Assembly: GCA_946699065.1 (NCBI GenBank)
Contig: CAMPDV010000947.1
Coordinates: forward strand, 62,001-126,000
DNA from: Loxodes magnus
Taxonomy: Eukaryota > Ciliophora > Karyorelictea > Loxodida > Loxodidae
DNA: 64,000 bases
Direction of reading: 5' to 3'
Within the stretch, counting starts at the first letter, position 1. The number at the start of each line of letters is the position of its first letter. The position numbers and the translations under genes are program-made. Below are positions 1-13,700 of the stretch, piece by piece. The notes under the pieces were generated by a model that saw only the letters and a program-made list of their open reading frames with translations, did not search any database and was not told the origin of the DNA.

Positions 1-1
1 A

Positions 2-2344
2 ATCACTGGATATAGCCACAGCATATACAACACTAGTGTGACCACTCATGGTCTTACAGGTACCTGTCTTGACGTCCCATAGTCTCACCGTATAATCATA
101 ACTTCCCGATACGATGAACTCTGAATCACTGGATATAGCCACATATCATACACAACTAGTGTGACCACTCATGGTCTTACAGGTACCTGTCTTGACGTCC
201 CATAGTCTCACCGTATAATCATAACTTCCCGATACGATGAACTCTGAATCACTGGATATTGCCACATATCATACACAACTAGTGTGACCACTCATGGTCT
301 TACAGGTACCTGTCTTGACGTCCCATAGTCTCACCGTATAATCATAACTTCCCGATACGATGAACTCTGAATCACTGGATATTGCCACATATCATACATG
401 ACTAGTGTGACCACTCATGGTCTTACAGGTACCTGTCTTGACGTCCCATAGTCTCACCGTCTTATCATAACTTCCCGATACGATGAACTCTGAATCACTG
501 GATATAGCCACAGATCATACAGAACTAGTGTGACCACTCATGGTCTTACAGGTACCTGTCTTGACGTCCCATAGTCTCACCGTATAATCATAACTTCCCG
601 ATACGATGAACTCTGAATCACTGGATATAGCCACATATCATACATGACTAGTGTGACCACTCATGGTCTTACAGGTACCTGTCTTGACGTCCCATAGTCT
701 CACCGTATAATCATAACTTCCCGATACGATGAACTCTGAATCACTGGATATAGCCACAGATCATACACAACTAGTGTGACCACTCATGGTCTTACAGGTA
801 CCTGTCTTGACGTCCCATAGTCTCACCGTATAATCATTACTTCCCGATACGATGAACTCTGAATCACTGGATATAGCCACAGCATATACTTAACTAGTGT
901 GACCACTCATGGTCTTACAGGTACCTGTCTTGACGTCCCATAGTCTCACCGTATAATCATAACTTCCCGATACGATGAACTCTAAATCACTGGATATAGC
1001 CACAGATCATACAGAACTAGTGTGACCACTCATGGTCTTACAGGTACCTGTCTTGACGTCCCATAGTCTCACCGTCTTATCTGCACTTCCCGATACGATG
1101 AACTCTAAATCACTGGATATAGCCACAGATCATACAGAACTAGTGTGACCACTCATGGTCTTACAGGTACCTGTCTTGACGTCCCATAGTCTCACCGTAT
1201 AATCATAACTTCCCGATACGATGAACTCTGAATCACTGGATATAGCCACATATCATACATGACTAGTGTGACCACTCATGGTCTTACAGGTACCTGTCTT
1301 GACGTCCCATAGTCTCACCGTATAATCATAACTTCCCGATACGATGAACTCTGAATCACTGGATATAGCCACAGCAGATACCTAATTTGTGTGACCACTC
1401 ATGGTCTTACAGGTACCTGTCTTGACGTCCCATAGTCTCACCGTATAATCATAACTTCCCGATACGATGAACTCTGAATCACTGGATATAGCCACATATC
1501 ATACATGACTAGTGTGACCACTTATGGTCTTACAGGTACCTGTCTTGACGTCCCATAGTCTCACCGTATAATCATAACTTCCCGATACGATGAACTCTGA
1601 ATCACTGGATATAGCCACATATCATACATGACTAGTGTGACCACTCATGGTCTTACAGGTACCTGTCTTGACGTCCCATAGTCTCACCGTCTTATCTGCA
1701 CTTCCCGATACGATGAACTCTAAATCACTGGATATAGCCACAGATCATACACAACTAGTGTGACCACTCATGGTCTTACAGGTACCTGTCTTGACGTCCC
1801 ATAGTCTCACCGTATAATCATAACTTCCCGATACGATGAACTCTGAATCACTGGATATAGCCACATATCATACATGACTAGTGTGACCACTCATGGTCTT
1901 ACAGGTACCTGTCTTGACGTCCCATAGTCTCACCGTATAATCATAACTTCCCGATACGATGAACTCTGAATCACTGGATATAGCCACAGCAGATACCTAA
2001 TTTGTGTGACCACTCATGGTCTTACAGGTACCTGTCTTGACGTCCCATAGTCTCACCGTATAATCATAACTTCCCGATACGATGAACTCTGAATCACTGG
2101 ATATAGCCACATATCATACATGACTAGTGTGACCACTCATGGTCTTACAGGTACCTGTCTTGACGTCCCATAGTCTCACCGTATAATCATAACTTCCCGA
2201 TACGATGAACTCTGAATCACTGGATATAGCCACATATCATACATGACTAGTGTGACCACTTATGGTCTTACAGGTACCTGTCTTGACGTCCCATAGTCTC
2301 ACCGTATAATCATAACTTCCCGATACGATGAACTCTGAATCACT
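2..2344 (-). CDS. WD40 array continuation, fifth frame block, running off the left edge (781 codons)
   Basis: Nineteen WD40 units run in one frame from the deletion at 2345 to the window edge; landmarks at 71 and 2285 are 18 x 123 bases apart. Unit types match those to the right: TSHV or TSCV followed by TGA, TSNV/TSVV followed by Tyr, and SADK alternating with SYDY. Units at about 381-640 match units at about 8865-9125 closely, so the two parts share a recent segmental origin. No terminator, poly(A) signal or non-repeat sequence appears, so the 3' end of the gene lies further left. Confidence 0.5.
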
Positions 2345-2349
2345 GATAT
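2342..2349 (-). other. One-base deletion unit (122 bp), leftmost
   Basis: Same missing G; landmarks at 2285 and 2407 are 122 bases apart. With four such deletions the phase left of this point differs by one base from that of the main block 18949-64000. Confidence 0.93.
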
Positions 2350-3204
2350 AGCCACATATCATACATGACTAGTGTGACCACTCATGGTCTTACAGGTACC
2401 TGTCTTGACGTCCCATAGTCTCACCGTATAATCATAACTTCCCGATACGATGAACTCTGAATCACTGGATATAGCCACAGCATATACTTAACTAGTGTGA
2501 CCACTCATGGTCTTATAGGTACCTGTCTTGACGTCCCATAGTCTCACCGTATAATCATAACTTCCCGATACGATGAACTCTGAATCACTGGATATAGCCA
2601 CAGATCATACACAACTAGTGTGACCACTCATGGTCTTACAGGTACCTGTCTTGACGTCCCATAGTCTCACCGTATAATCATAACTTCCCGATAAGATGAA
2701 CTCTGAATCACTGGATATAGCCACAGATCATACACAACTAGTGTGACCACTCATGGTCTTACAGGTACCTGTCTTGACGTCCCATAGTCTCACCGTATAA
2801 TCATTACTTCCCGATACGATGAACTCTGAATCACTGGATATAGCCACAGCATATACTTAACTAGTGTGACCACTCATGGTCTTACAGGTACCTGTCTTGA
2901 CGTCCCATAGTCTCACCGTATAATCATAACTTCCCGATACGATGAACTCTGAATCACTGGATATTGCCACATATCATACATGACTAGTGTGACCACTTAT
3001 GGTCTTACAGGTACCTGTCTTGACGTCCCATAGTCTCACCGTCTTATCTGCACTTCCCGATACGATGAACTCTAAATCACTGGATATAGCCACAGATCAT
3101 ACAGAACTAGTGTGACCACTCATGGTCTTACAGGTACCTGTCTTGACGTCCCATAGTCTCACCGTATAATCATAACTTCCCGATACGATGAACTCTGAAT
3201 CACT
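2347..3204 (-). CDS. WD40 array continuation, fourth frame block (286 codons)
   Basis: Seven WD40 units lie between two one-base-deletion units. Counting from the right, three deletions have accumulated here, so this block returns to the same phase as 18949-64000. One unit has V19 changed to Leu (cccgataagatg near 2692) and one has C37 changed to Tyr (near 2515). A unit near 2807 has S-N-D-Y-T, a rare state at position 23. The short length between two frame breaks makes this the least secure block as translated sequence. Confidence 0.45.
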
Positions 3205-3209
3205 GATAT
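3202..3209 (-). other. One-base deletion unit (122 bp)
   Basis: Same missing G; landmarks at 3145 and 3267 are 122 bases apart. The unit to the right carries the rare S-G-D-Y-T state, followed by a GHTK-TAG-V linker with K-A-M, a combination that recurs near 56235 and 62135 next to normal 123-base units. Confidence 0.93.
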
Positions 3210-6200
3210 AGCCACATATCATACATGACTAGTGTGACCACTCATGGTCTTACAGGTACCTGTCTTGACGTCCCATAGTCTCACCGTATAATCTCCACTT
3301 CCCGATACGATGAACTCTGAATCACTGGATATAGCCACAGCAGATACCTATTTTGTGTGACCACTCATGGCCTTACAGGTACCTGTCTTGACGTCCCATA
3401 GTCTCACCGTATAATCATAACTTCCCGATACGATGAACTCTGAATCACTGGATATAGCCACATATCATACATGACTAGTGTGACCACTCATGGTCTTACA
3501 GGTACCTGTCTTGACGTCCCATAGTCTCACCGTATAATCATAACTTCCCGATACGATGAACTCTGAATCACTGGATATAGCCACAGCAGATACCTAATTT
3601 GTGTGACCACTCATGGTCTTACAGGTACCTGTCTTGACGTCCCATAGTCTCACCGTCTAATCATAACTTCCCGATACGATGAACTCTGAATCACTGGATA
3701 TAGCCACAGCAGATACAACACTAGTGTGACCACTCATGGTCTTACAGGTACCTGTCTTGACGTCCCATAGTCTCACCGTCTAATCTGCACTTCCCGATAC
3801 GATGAACTCTGAATCACTGGATATAGCCACAGCATATACTTAACTAGTGTGACCACTCATGGTCTTACAGGTACCTGTCTTGAAGTCCCATAGTCTCACC
3901 GTATAATCATAACTTCCCGATACGATGAACTCTGAATCACTGGATATTGCCACATATCATACATGACTAGTGTGACCACTCATGGTCTTACAGGTACCTG
4001 TCTTGACGTCCCATAGTCTCACCGTCTTATCTGCACTTCCCGATACGATGAACTCTAAATCACTGGATATAGCCACAGATCATACACAACTAGTGTGACC
4101 ACTCATGGTCTTACAGGTACCTGTCTTGAAGTCCCATAGTCTCACCGTATAATCATAACTTCCCGATACGATGAACTCTGAATCACTGGATATGGCCACA
4201 GCAGATACACAACTAGTGTGACCACTTATGGTCTTACAGGTACCTGTCTTGACGTCCCATAGTCTCACCGTATAATCATAACTTCCCGATACGATGAACT
4301 CTAAATCACTGGATATAGCCACAGATCATACAGAACTAGTGTGACCACTCATGGTCTTACAGGTACCTGTCTTGACGTCCCATAGTCTCACCGTATAATC
4401 ATAACTTCCCGATACGATGAACTCTAAATCACTGGATATAGCCACATATCATACATGACTAGTGTGACCACTCATGGTCTTACAGGTACCTGTCTTGACG
4501 TCCCATAGTCTCACCGTATAATCATAACTTCCCGATACGATGAACTCTGAATCACTGGATATAGCCACAGATCATACACAACTAGTGTGACCACTCATGG
4601 TCTTACAGGTACCTGTCTTGACGTCCCATAGTCTCACCGTATAATCATAACTTCCCGATACGATGAACTCTGAATCACTGGATATAGCCACAGATCATAC
4701 ACAACTAGTGTGACCACTCATGGTCTTACAGGTACCTGTCTTGACGTCCCATAGTCTCACCGTATAATCATAACTTCCCGATACGATGAACTCTGAATCA
4801 CTGGATATAGCCACATATCATACATGACTAGTGTGACCACTCATGGTCTTACAGGTACCTGTCTTGACGTCCCATAGTCTCACCGTATAATCATAACTTC
4901 CCGATACGATGAACTCTGAATCACTGGATATGGCCACAGCAGATACACAACTAGTGTGACCACTTATGGTCTTACAGGTACCTGTCTTGACGTCCCATAG
5001 TCTCACCGTATAATCATAACTTCCCGATACGATGAACTCTGAATCACTGGATATAGCCACATATCATACATGACTAGTGTGACCACTCATGGTCTTACAG
5101 GTACCTGTCTTGACGTCCCATAGTCTCACCGTATAATCATAACTTCCCGATACGATGAACTCTGAATCACTGGATATAGCCACATATCATACACAACTAG
5201 TGTGACCACTCATGGTCTTACAGGTACCTGTCTTGACGTCCCATAGTCTCACCGTATAATCATAACTTCCCGATACGATGAACTCTGAATCACTGGATAT
5301 AGCCACAGCAGATACCTAATTTGTGTGACCACTTATGGTCTTACAGGTACCTGTCTTGACGTCCCATAGTCTCACCGTATAATCATAACTTCCCGATACG
5401 ATGAACTCTGAATCACTGGATATAGCCACAGATCATACACAACTAGTGTGACCACTCATGGTCTTACAGGTACCTGTCTTGACGTCCCATAGTCTCACCG
5501 TATAATCATAACTTCCCGATACGATGAACTCTGAATCACTGGATATAGCCACATATCATACATGACTAGTGTGACCACTCATGGTCTTACAGGTACCTGT
5601 CTTGACGTCCCATAGTCTCACCGTATAATCATAACTTCCCGATACGATGAACTCTGAATCACTGGATATAGCCACATATCATACACAACTAGTGTGACCA
5701 CTCATGGTCTTACAGGTACCTGTCTTGACGTCCCATAGTCTCACCGTATAATCATAACTTCCCGATACGATGAACTCTGAATCACTGGATATAGCCACAG
5801 CAGATACACAACTAGTGTGACCACTCATGGTCTTACAGGTACCTGTCTTGACGTCCCATAGTCTCACCGTATAATCATAACTTCCCGATACGATGAACTC
5901 TGAATCACTGGATATAGCCACATATCATACACAACTAGTGTGACCACTCATGGTCTTACAGGTACCTGTCTTGACGTCCCATAGTCTCACCGTATAATCA
6001 TAACTTCCCGATACGATGAACTCTGAATCACTGGATATAGCCACAGCAGATACACAACTAGTGTGACCACTCATGGTCTTACAGGTACCTGTCTTGACGT
6101 CCCATAGTCTCACCGTCTTATCTGCACTTCCCGATACGATGAACTCTAAATCACTGGATATAGCCACAGATCATACAGAACTAGTGTGACCACTCATGGT

Positions 6201-7754
6201 CTTACAGGTACCTGTCTTGACGTCCCATAGTCTCACCGTATAATCATAACTTCCCGATACGATGAACTCTGAATCACTGGATATGGCCACAGCAGATACA
6301 CAACTAGTGTGACCACTTATGGTCTTACAGGTACCTGTCTTGACGTCCCATAGTCTCACCGTATAATCATAACTTCCCGATACGATGAACTCTGAATCAC
6401 TGGATATAGCCACAGATCATACACAACTAGTGTGACCACTCATGGTCTTACAGGTACCTGTCTTGACGTCCCATAGTCTCACCGTATAATCATAACTTCC
6501 CGATACGATGAACTCTAAATCACTGGATATAGCCACATATCATACATGACTAGTGTGACCACTCATGGTCTTACAGGTACCTGTCTTGACGTCCCATAGT
6601 CTCACCGTATAATCATAACTTCCCGATACGATGAACTCTGAATCACTGGATATAGCCACAGATCATACACAACTAGTGTGACCACTCATGGTCTTACAGG
6701 TACCTGTCTTGACGTCCCATAGTCTCACCGTCTTATCTGCACTTCCCGATACGATGAACTCTAAATCACTGGATATAGCCACAGATCATACAGAACTAGT
6801 GTGACCACTCATGGTCTTACAGGTACCTGTCTTGACGTCCCATAGTCTCACCGTATAATCATAACTTCCCGATACGATGAACTCTGAATCACTGGATATA
6901 GCCACAGCATATACTTAACTAGTGTGACCACTCATGGTCTTACAGGTACCTGTCTTGACGTCCCATAGTCTCACCGTATAATCATAACTTCCCGATACGA
7001 TGAACTCTGAATCACTGGATATTGCCACATATCATACACAACTAGTGTGACCACTCATGGTCTTACAGGTACCTGTCTTGACGTCCCATAGTCTCACCGT
7101 ATAATCATAACTTCCCGATACGATGAACTCTGAATCACTGGATATAGCCACAGCATATACAACACTAGTGTGACCACTCATGGTCTTACAGGTACCTGTC
7201 TTGACGTCCCATAGTCTCACCGTCTAATCATAACTTCCCGATACGATGAACTCTGAATCACTGGATATAGCCACAGCAGATACAACACTAGTGTGACCAC
7301 TTATGGTCTTACAGGTACCTGTCTTGACGTCCCATAGTCTCACCGTATAATCATAACTTCCCGATACGATGAACTCTGAATCACTGGATATAGCCACAGC
7401 AGATACACAACTAGTGTGACCACTCATGGTCTTACAGGTACCTGTCTTGACGTCCCATAGTCTCACCGTATAATCATAACTTCCCGATACGATGAACTCT
7501 GAATCACTGGATATTGCCACATATCATACATGACTAGTGTGACCACTCATGGTCTTACAGGTACCTGTCTTGACGTCCCATAGTCTCACCGTATAATCAT
7601 AACTTCCCGATACGATGAACTCTGAATCACTGGATATAGCCACAGATCATACACAACTAGTGTGACAACTCATGGTCTTACAGGTACCTGTCTTGACGTC
7701 CCATAGTCTCACCGTATAATCATAACTTCCCGATACGATGAACTCTGAATCACT
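3207..7754 (-). CDS. WD40 array continuation, third frame block (1,516 codons)
   Basis: About 37 in-frame WD40 units lie between the 122-base units at 7755 and 3205. Landmarks at 3267 and 7695 are 36 x 123 bases apart. The blade core is unchanged and the reassigned codons again sit at positions 5, 7 and 25; for example TAG at 3657-3659 replaces the usual Tyr or Lys codon before TVRLWD. Two units have D-F-K (TTC for V32) near 3882 and 4127, a marker otherwise found only right of about 35.9 kb. One unit near 7666 has G1 of GH changed to Cys. As with the neighbouring blocks, this is either a continuation of the giant gene or a non-translated 3' extension of its array. Confidence 0.55.
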
Positions 7755-7759
7755 GATAT
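7752..7759 (-). other. One-base deletion unit (122 bp)
   Basis: Same missing G in cactgatata; landmarks at 7695 and 7817 are 122 bases apart. The flanking linker is again the TSHV-TGA-Tyr type. The following units to the right (a TAA linker unit, then T-Y-K) also resemble those beside the deletion at 2345, so these two copies probably derive from one segmental duplication. Confidence 0.93.
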
Positions 7760-10700
7760 AGCCACATATCATACATGACTAGTGTGACCACTCATGGTCT
7801 TACAGGTACCTGTCTTGACGTCCCATAGTCTCACCGTATAATCATAACTTCCCGATACGATGAACTCTGAATCACTGGATATAGCCACAGCAGATACTTA
7901 ACTAGTGTGACCACTCATGGTCTTATAGGTACCTGTCTTGACGTCCCATAGTCTCACCGTATAATCATAACTTCCCGATACGATGAACTCTGAATCACTG
8001 GATATAGCCACAGATCATACACAACTAGTGTGACCACTCATGGTCTTACAGGTACCTGTCTTGACGTCCCATAGTCTCACCGTATAATCATAACTTCCCG
8101 ATACGATGAACTCTGAATCACTGGATATAGCCACATATCATACATGACTAGTGTGACCACTTATGGTCTTACAGGTACCTGTCTTGACGTCCCATAGTCT
8201 CACCGTATAATCATAACTTCCCGATACGATGAACTCTGAATCACTGGATATAGCCACAGCAGATACACAACTAGTGTGACCACTCATGGTCTTACAGGTA
8301 CCTGTCTTGACGTCCCATAGTCTCACCGTATAATCATAACTTCCCGATACGATGAACTCTGAATCACTGGATATAGCCACATATCATACATGACTAGTGT
8401 GACCACTCATGGTCTTACAGGTACCTGTCTTGACGTCCCATAGTCTCACCGTATAATCATAACTTCCCGATACGATGAACTCTGAATCACTGGATATAGC
8501 CACAGATCATACACAACTAGTGTGACCACTCATGGTCTTACAGGTACCTGTCTTGACGTCCCATAGTCTCACCGTATAATCATAACTTCCCGATACGATG
8601 AACTCTGAATCACTGGATATAGCCACATATCATACATGACTAGTGTGACCACTTATGGTCTTACAGGTACCTGTCTTGACGTCCCATAGTCTCACCGTAT
8701 AATCATAACTTCCCGATACGATGAACTCTGAATCACTGGATATAGCCACATATCATACACAACTAGTGTGACCACTCATGGTCTTACAGGTACCTGTCTT
8801 GACGTCCCATAGTCTCACCGTATAATCATAACTTCCCGATACGATGAACTCTGAATCACTGGATATTGCCACATATCATACATGACTAGTGTGACCACTC
8901 ATGGTCTTACAGGTACCTGTCTTGACGTCCCATAGTCTCACCGTCTTATCATAACTTCCCGATACGATGAACTCTGAATCACTGGATATAGCCACAGATC
9001 ATACAGAACTAGTGTGACCACTCATGGTCTTACAGGTACCTGTCTTGACGTCCCATAGTCTCACCGTATAATCATAACTTCCCGATACGATGAACTCTGA
9101 ATCACTGGATATAGCCACATATCATACATGACTAGTGTGACCACTCATGGTCTTACAGGTACCTGTCTTGACGTCCCATAGTCTCACCGTATAATCATAA
9201 CTTCCCGATACGATGAACTCTGAATCACTGGATATAGCCACAGCATATACAACACTAGTGTGACCACTCATGGTCTTACAGGTACCTGTCTTGACGTCCC
9301 ATAGTCTCACCGTCTAATCTGCACTTCCCGATACGATGAACTCTGAATCACTGGATATAGCCACAGCATATACAACACTAGTGTGACCACTCATGGTCTT
9401 ACAGGTACCTGTCTTGACGTCCCATAGTCTCACCGTCTAATCATAACTTCCCGATACGATGAACTCTGAATCACTGGATATTGCCACATATCATACATGA
9501 CTAGTGTGACCACTCATGGTCTTACAGGTACCTGTCTTGACGTCCCATAGTCTCACCGTATAATCATAACTTCCCGATACGATGAACTCTGAATCACTGG
9601 ATATGGCCACAGCAGATACACAACTAGTGTGACCACTTATGGTCTTACAGGTACCTGTCTTGACGTCCCATAGTCTCACCGTATAATCATAACTTCCCGA
9701 TACGATGAACTCTGAATCACTGGATATAGCCACAGCAGATACCTAATTTGTGTGACCACTCATGGTCTTACAGGTACCTGTCTTGACGTCCCATAGTCTC
9801 ACCGTATAATCATAACTTCCCGATACGATGAACTCTGAATCACTGGATATAGCCACATATCATACATGACTAGTGTGACCACTCATGGTCTTACAGGTAC
9901 CTGTCTTGACGTCCCATAGTCTCACCGTCTAATCATAACTTCCCGATACGATGAACTCTGAATCACTGGATATAGCCACATATCATACATGACTAGTGTG
10001 ACCACTTATGGTCTTACAGGTACCTGTCTTGACGTCCCATAGTCTCACCGTCTTATCTGCACTTCCCGATACGATGAACTCTAAATCACTGGATATAGCC
10101 ACAGATGATACTCAACTAGTGTGACCACTCATGGTCTTACAGGTACCTGTCTTGACGTCCCATAGTCTCACCGTATAATCATAACTTCCCGATACGATGA
10201 ACTCTGAATCACTGGATATAGCCACAGCATATACAACACTAGTGTGACCACTCATGGTCTTACAGGTACCTGTCTTGACGTCCCATAGTCTCACCGTATA
10301 ATCATAACTTCCCGATACGATGAACTCTGAATCACTGGATATAGCCACATATCATACATGACTAGTGTGACCACTTATGGTCTTACAGGTACCTGTCTTG
10401 ACGTCCCATAGTCTCACCGTCTTATCTGCACTTCCCGATACGATGAACTCTAAATCACTGGATATAGCCACAGATGATACTCAACTAGTGTGACCACTCA
10501 TGGTCTTACAGGTACCTGTCTTGACGTCCCATAGTCTCACCGTATAATCATAACTTCCCGATACGATGAACTCTGAATCACTGGATATAGCCACAGATCA
10601 TACACAACTAGTGTGACCACTCATGGTCTTACAGGTACCTGTCTTGACGTCCCATAGTCTCACCGTATAATCATAACTTCCCGATACGATGAACTCTGAA

Positions 10701-13700
10701 TCACTGGATATAGCCACAGCATATACTTAACTAGTGTGACCACTCATGGTCTTATAGGTACCTGTCTTGACGTCCCATAGTCTCACCGTATAATCATAAC
10801 TTCCCGATACGATGAACTCTGAATCACTGGATATAGCCACAGATCATACACAACTAGTGTGACCACTCATGGTCTTACAGGTACCTGTCTTGACGTCCCA
10901 TAGTCTCACCGTATAATCATAACTTCCCGATACGATGAACTCTGAATCACTGGATATAGCCACATATCATACATGACTAGTGTGACCACTTATGGTCTTA
11001 CAGGTACCTGTCTTGACGTCCCATAGTCTCACCGTATAATCATAACTTCCCGATACGATGAACTCTGAATCACTGGATATAGCCACAGATCATACATAAA
11101 ATGTGTGACCACTCATGGTCTTACAGGTACCTGTCTTGACGTCCCATAGTCTCACCGTATAATCATAACTTCCCGATACGATGAACTCTGAATCACTGGA
11201 TATTGCCACATATCATACATGACTAGTGTGACCACTTATGGTCTTACAGGTACCTGTCTTGACGTCCCATAGTCTCACCGTCTTATCTGCACTTCCCGAT
11301 ACGATGAACTCTAAATCACTGGATATAGCCACAGATCATACAGAACTAGTGTGACCACTCATGGTCTTACAGGTACCTGTCTTGACGTCCCATAGTCTCA
11401 CCGTATAATCATAACTTCCCGATACGATGAACTCTGAATCACTGGATATTGCCACATATCATACATAATCTATATGGCCACTCATGGTCTTACAGGTACC
11501 TGTCTTGACGTCCCATAGTCTCACCGTATAATCATAACTTTCCGATACGATGAACTCTGAATCACTGGATATAGCCACAGCATATACAACACTAGTGTGA
11601 CCACTCATGGTCTTACAGGTACCTGTCTTGACGTCCCATAGTCTCACCGTATAATCATAACTTCCCGATACGATGAACTCTGAATCACTGGATATTGCCA
11701 CATATCATACACAACTAGTGTGACCACTCATGGTCTTACAGGTACCTGTCTTGACGTCCCATAGTCTCACCGTATAATCATAACTTCCCGATACGATGAA
11801 CTCTGAATCACTGGATATTGCCACATATCATACACAACTAGTGTGACCACTCATGGTCTTACAGGTACCTGTCTTGACGTCCCATAGTCTCACCGTATAA
11901 TCATAACTTCCCGATACGATGAACTCTGAATCACTGGATATAGCCACAGCAGATACACAACTAGTGTGACCACTCATGGTCTTACAGGTACCTGTCTTGA
12001 CGTCCCATAGTCTCACCGTATAATCATAACTTCCCGATACGATGAACTCTGAATCACTGGATATAGCCACAGATCATACATGACTAGTGTGACCACTCAT
12101 GGTCTTACAGGTACCTGTCTTGACGTCCCATAGTCTCACCGTATAATCATAACTTCCCGATACGATGAACTCTGAATCACTGGATATGGCCACAGCAGAT
12201 ACACAACTAGTGTGACCACTTATGGTCTTACAGGTACCTGTCTTGACGTCCCATAGTCTCACCGTATAATCATAACTTCCCGATACGATGAACTCTGAAT
12301 CACTGGATATAGCCACAGATCATACAGAAATAGTGTGACCACTCATGGTCTTACAGGTACCTGTCTTGACGTCCCATAGTCTCACCGTCTTATCTGCACT
12401 TCCCGATACGATGAACTCTAAATCACTGGATATAGCCACAGATGATACTCAACTAGTGTGACCACTCATGGTCTTACAGGTACCTGTCTTGACGTCCCAT
12501 AGTCTCACCGTATAATCATAACTTCCCGATACGATGAACTCTGAATCACTGGATATAGCCACAGATCATACACAACTAGTGTGACCACTCATGGTCTTAC
12601 AGGTACCTGTCTTGACGTCCCATAGTCTCACCGTCTTATCTGCACTTCCCGATACGATGAACTCTAAATCACTGGATATAGCCACAGATCATACAGAACT
12701 AGTGTGACCACTCATGGTCTTACAGGTACCTGTCTTGACGTCCCATAGTCTCACCGTCTAATCATAACTTCCCGATACGATGAACTCTGAATCACTGGAT
12801 ATAGCCACATATCATACATGACTAGTGTGACCACTTATGGTCTTACAGGTACCTGTCTTGACGTCCCATAGTCTCACCGTATAATCATAACTTCCCGATA
12901 CGATGAACTCTGAATCACTGGATATAGCCACAGATCATACAGAACTAGTGTGACCACTCATGGTCTTACAGGTACCTGTCTTGACGTCCCATAGTCTCAC
13001 CGTATAATCATAACTTCCCGATACGATGAACTCTGAATCACTGGATATAGCCACATATCATACATGACTAGTGTGACCACTTATGGTCTTACAGGTACCT
13101 GTCTTGACGTCCCATAGTCTCACCGTCTTATCTGCACTTCCCGATACGATGAACTCTAAATCACTGGATATAGCCACAGATGATACTCAACTAGTGTGAC
13201 CACTCATGGTCTTACAGGTACCTGTCTTGACGTCCCATAGTCTCACCGTATAATCATAACTTCCCGATACGATGAACTCTGAATCACTGGATATTGCCAC
13301 ATATCATACACAACTAGTGTGACCACTTATGGTCTTACAGGTACCTGTCTTGACGTCCCATAGTCTCACCGTCTTATTTGCACTTCCCGATACGATGAAC
13401 TCTAAATCACTGGATATAGCCACAGATGATACTCAACTAGTGTGACCACTCATGGTCTTACAGGTACCTGTCTTGACGTCCCATAGTCTCACCGTATAAT
13501 CATAACTTCCCGATACGATGAACTCTGAATCACTGGATATAGCCACATATCATACATGACTAGTGTGACCACTCATGGTCTTACAGGTACCTGTCTTGAC
13601 GTCCCATAGTCTCACCGTATAATCATAACTTCCCGATACGATGAACTCTGAATCACTGGATATAGCCACAGATCATACACAACTAGTGTGACCACTCATG

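Noticed and set aside
7660..7672. Unit with G1 changed to Cys (gtgacaactcatgg) as a meaningful variant
   Set aside because: A single isolated substitution with no recurrence; no basis for more than noting it.
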